Origin: an uncultured Victivallales bacterium
GTDB taxonomy: Bacteria > Verrucomicrobiota > Lentisphaeria > Oligosphaerales > JAFGRS01
Assembly: GCA_903834675.1 (NCBI GenBank)
Contig: CAILKC010000862.1
Location: 1-5,332, forward strand
Direction of reading: 5' to 3'
DNA: 5,332 bases
In this document: positions 4,633 to 5,332 of the stretch, piece by piece
Numbering within the stretch: the first letter of the stretch is position 1
How the letters are laid out: the number at the start of each line of letters is the position of its first letter
Made by a program: the position numbers and the translations under genes
The notes under the pieces: model-generated
Databases searched by the model: none
What the model was told of the DNA's origin: nothing
The model's input: the letters and a program-made list of their open reading frames with translations, nothing else

Positions 4633-5332
4633 CTACTTTTGTGGGTAGTACACGCTGACGACCAGGTCGTTGACCACGGCGGCGGCGCTGTGGGCGCGGA
4701 CCAGGCTCCACAGGGCCTCGCCGAGCTCGGTGCTGCTGGCCGCGCCGAAGGCCACGCCACTGCGGTAGCCTTCCCGGCTGGGGGGGTAGCAGCCCTTGCC
4801 CTCGAGCTTGAGTTCGCCATCGATGGAGAGCTGGACGTCCTCGCCGCGGATCAGCAGCCGGTAGAGGTGGAAGTCGCTGGTGGTGTCCAGCATCACCTTG
4901 TTGGCCGTATTATGGTAGAACTCGACCCGGTCGGGGTAGAAGCGCAGGCGCTGGCCGGTGGCGCCGTTGCCAAAGATCAGACTGCTGACCCCCGAGATGA
5001 CCTTCAGCCGCGCCTCGATCACCGCTTCGCCTTTGCTGCCGATGCTCAGGGGGTTGCGGTAGTAGCAGTACTCACCATTGGCGATGCCACGGTCGGCGAT
5101 CAGGACGGCGCCGTTCTGCACCTCCACCACCGCGTTCTTTCCGCCGGTCAAGTCACGGGTCCAGGCCTTGCCGGGCAAGGTACTGCCCTCAAACTGCACT
5201 CCCCAGGCCTCGGCCGCGGTCGTGCCGGTGGCCGCGGGCGCGGCCAGGGTCAGAGCGAAGCGGTTGCTGCCCCGGATGAGGGCGCTGGGCGGCAGCGGGA
5301 AGTCCAGCCAGTCATCCTGAGGAGTTGGCGCC
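4633..5332 (-). CDS. C-terminal part of a probable carbohydrate-active or carbohydrate-binding protein with a concanavalin A-like domain (partial)
   Basis: The frame is open from the right edge (first whole codon ends at 5331) to TAG at 4633-4635, giving 232 visible residues. The start lies outside the window. The GTG at 5199 is internal, because coding-like sequence continues upstream as WLDFPLPPSALIRGSNRFAL. That segment resembles the last strands of a galactose-binding-like or GH2-type sugar-binding sandwich. Residues of about 65-225 look like a concanavalin A-like (LamG-type) lectin fold. It shows alternating beta-strands, FHLYRLLIRGEDVQLSIDGE (154-173), and SGVAFGAASSTELGEALW (191-208), a pattern typical of the last strands of such domains. 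No catalytic residues are visible, so the activity of the whole protein is unknown; sialidase-like or glycoside hydrolase proteins often end this way. It converges on the lyase gene and is not in its operon, but the shared carbohydrate theme suggests one degradation locus. Confidence 0.75.
   Translation of the reverse strand, partial: APTPQDDWLDFPLPPSALIRGSNRFALTLAAPAATGTTAAEAWGVQFEGSTLPGKAWTRDLTGGKNAVVEVQNGAVLIADRGIANGEYCYYRNPLSIGSKGEAVIEARLKVISGVSSLIFGNGATGQRLRFYPDRVEFYHNTANKVMLDTTSDFHLYRLLIRGEDVQLSIDGELKLEGKGCYPPSREGYRSGVAFGAASSTELGEALWSLVRAHSAAAVVNDLVVSVYYPQK

Noticed and set aside
5078..5320. An 80-codon plus-strand ORF opposite the second gene
   Set aside because: It is antisense to the concanavalin A-like protein, with a low-complexity translation.

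Overview
The window is GC-rich DNA (roughly two thirds G+C by eye) from a bacterium that degrades polysaccharides. It holds one complete large secreted enzyme gene, the 3' part of a second gene in convergent orientation, and about 580 bases of upstream DNA that look non-coding but are full of inverted repeats. The gene style points to the PVC group (Verrucomicrobiota, Lentisphaerota, Planctomycetota) or a similar uncultured lineage: large lyases with lectin-like modules, short tandem GC repeats between genes, and a motif I associate with verrucomicrobial dispersed repeats. This placement is inference, because no marker gene is present.

Layout. Positions 2-37 could be the last codons of an upstream gene (weak). 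Positions 38-617 show no convincing gene. They contain degenerate 8-base tandem repeats (about 98-150), a 271-bp segment bounded by 23-base inverted repeats (206-228 and 454-476, 21 of 23 matching) with a row of hairpins inside it, a strong leader hairpin (557-584), and a consensus-like ribosome binding site (604-609).

Positions 618-4562 (+) encode a 1314-residue heparinase II/III-superfamily polysaccharide lyase. It has a signal peptide, an N-terminal beta-sandwich module, a lyase N-terminal region interrupted by about 175 residues of jelly-roll-like sequence, the lyase core with its GHQHED and HNT motifs, a C-terminal beta-sheet region, a proline-rich linker and a CBM6/35-like module.

Positions 4563-4632 are a short gap between convergent genes, with a small hairpin and three 9-base tandem repeats. 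Positions 4633-5332 (-) are the C-terminal 232 residues of a second protein, ending in a concanavalin A-like (LamG-type) domain; its start lies beyond the window.

Together the two genes fit a carbohydrate-degradation locus acting outside the cytoplasm on an acidic (uronic-acid-containing) polysaccharide, although the substrate cannot be read from the sequence. I found no CRISPR array, tRNA, rRNA, transposase or defence gene. The least explained parts are the inverted-repeat-bounded upstream segment and the apparently swapped jelly-roll halves inside the lyase.
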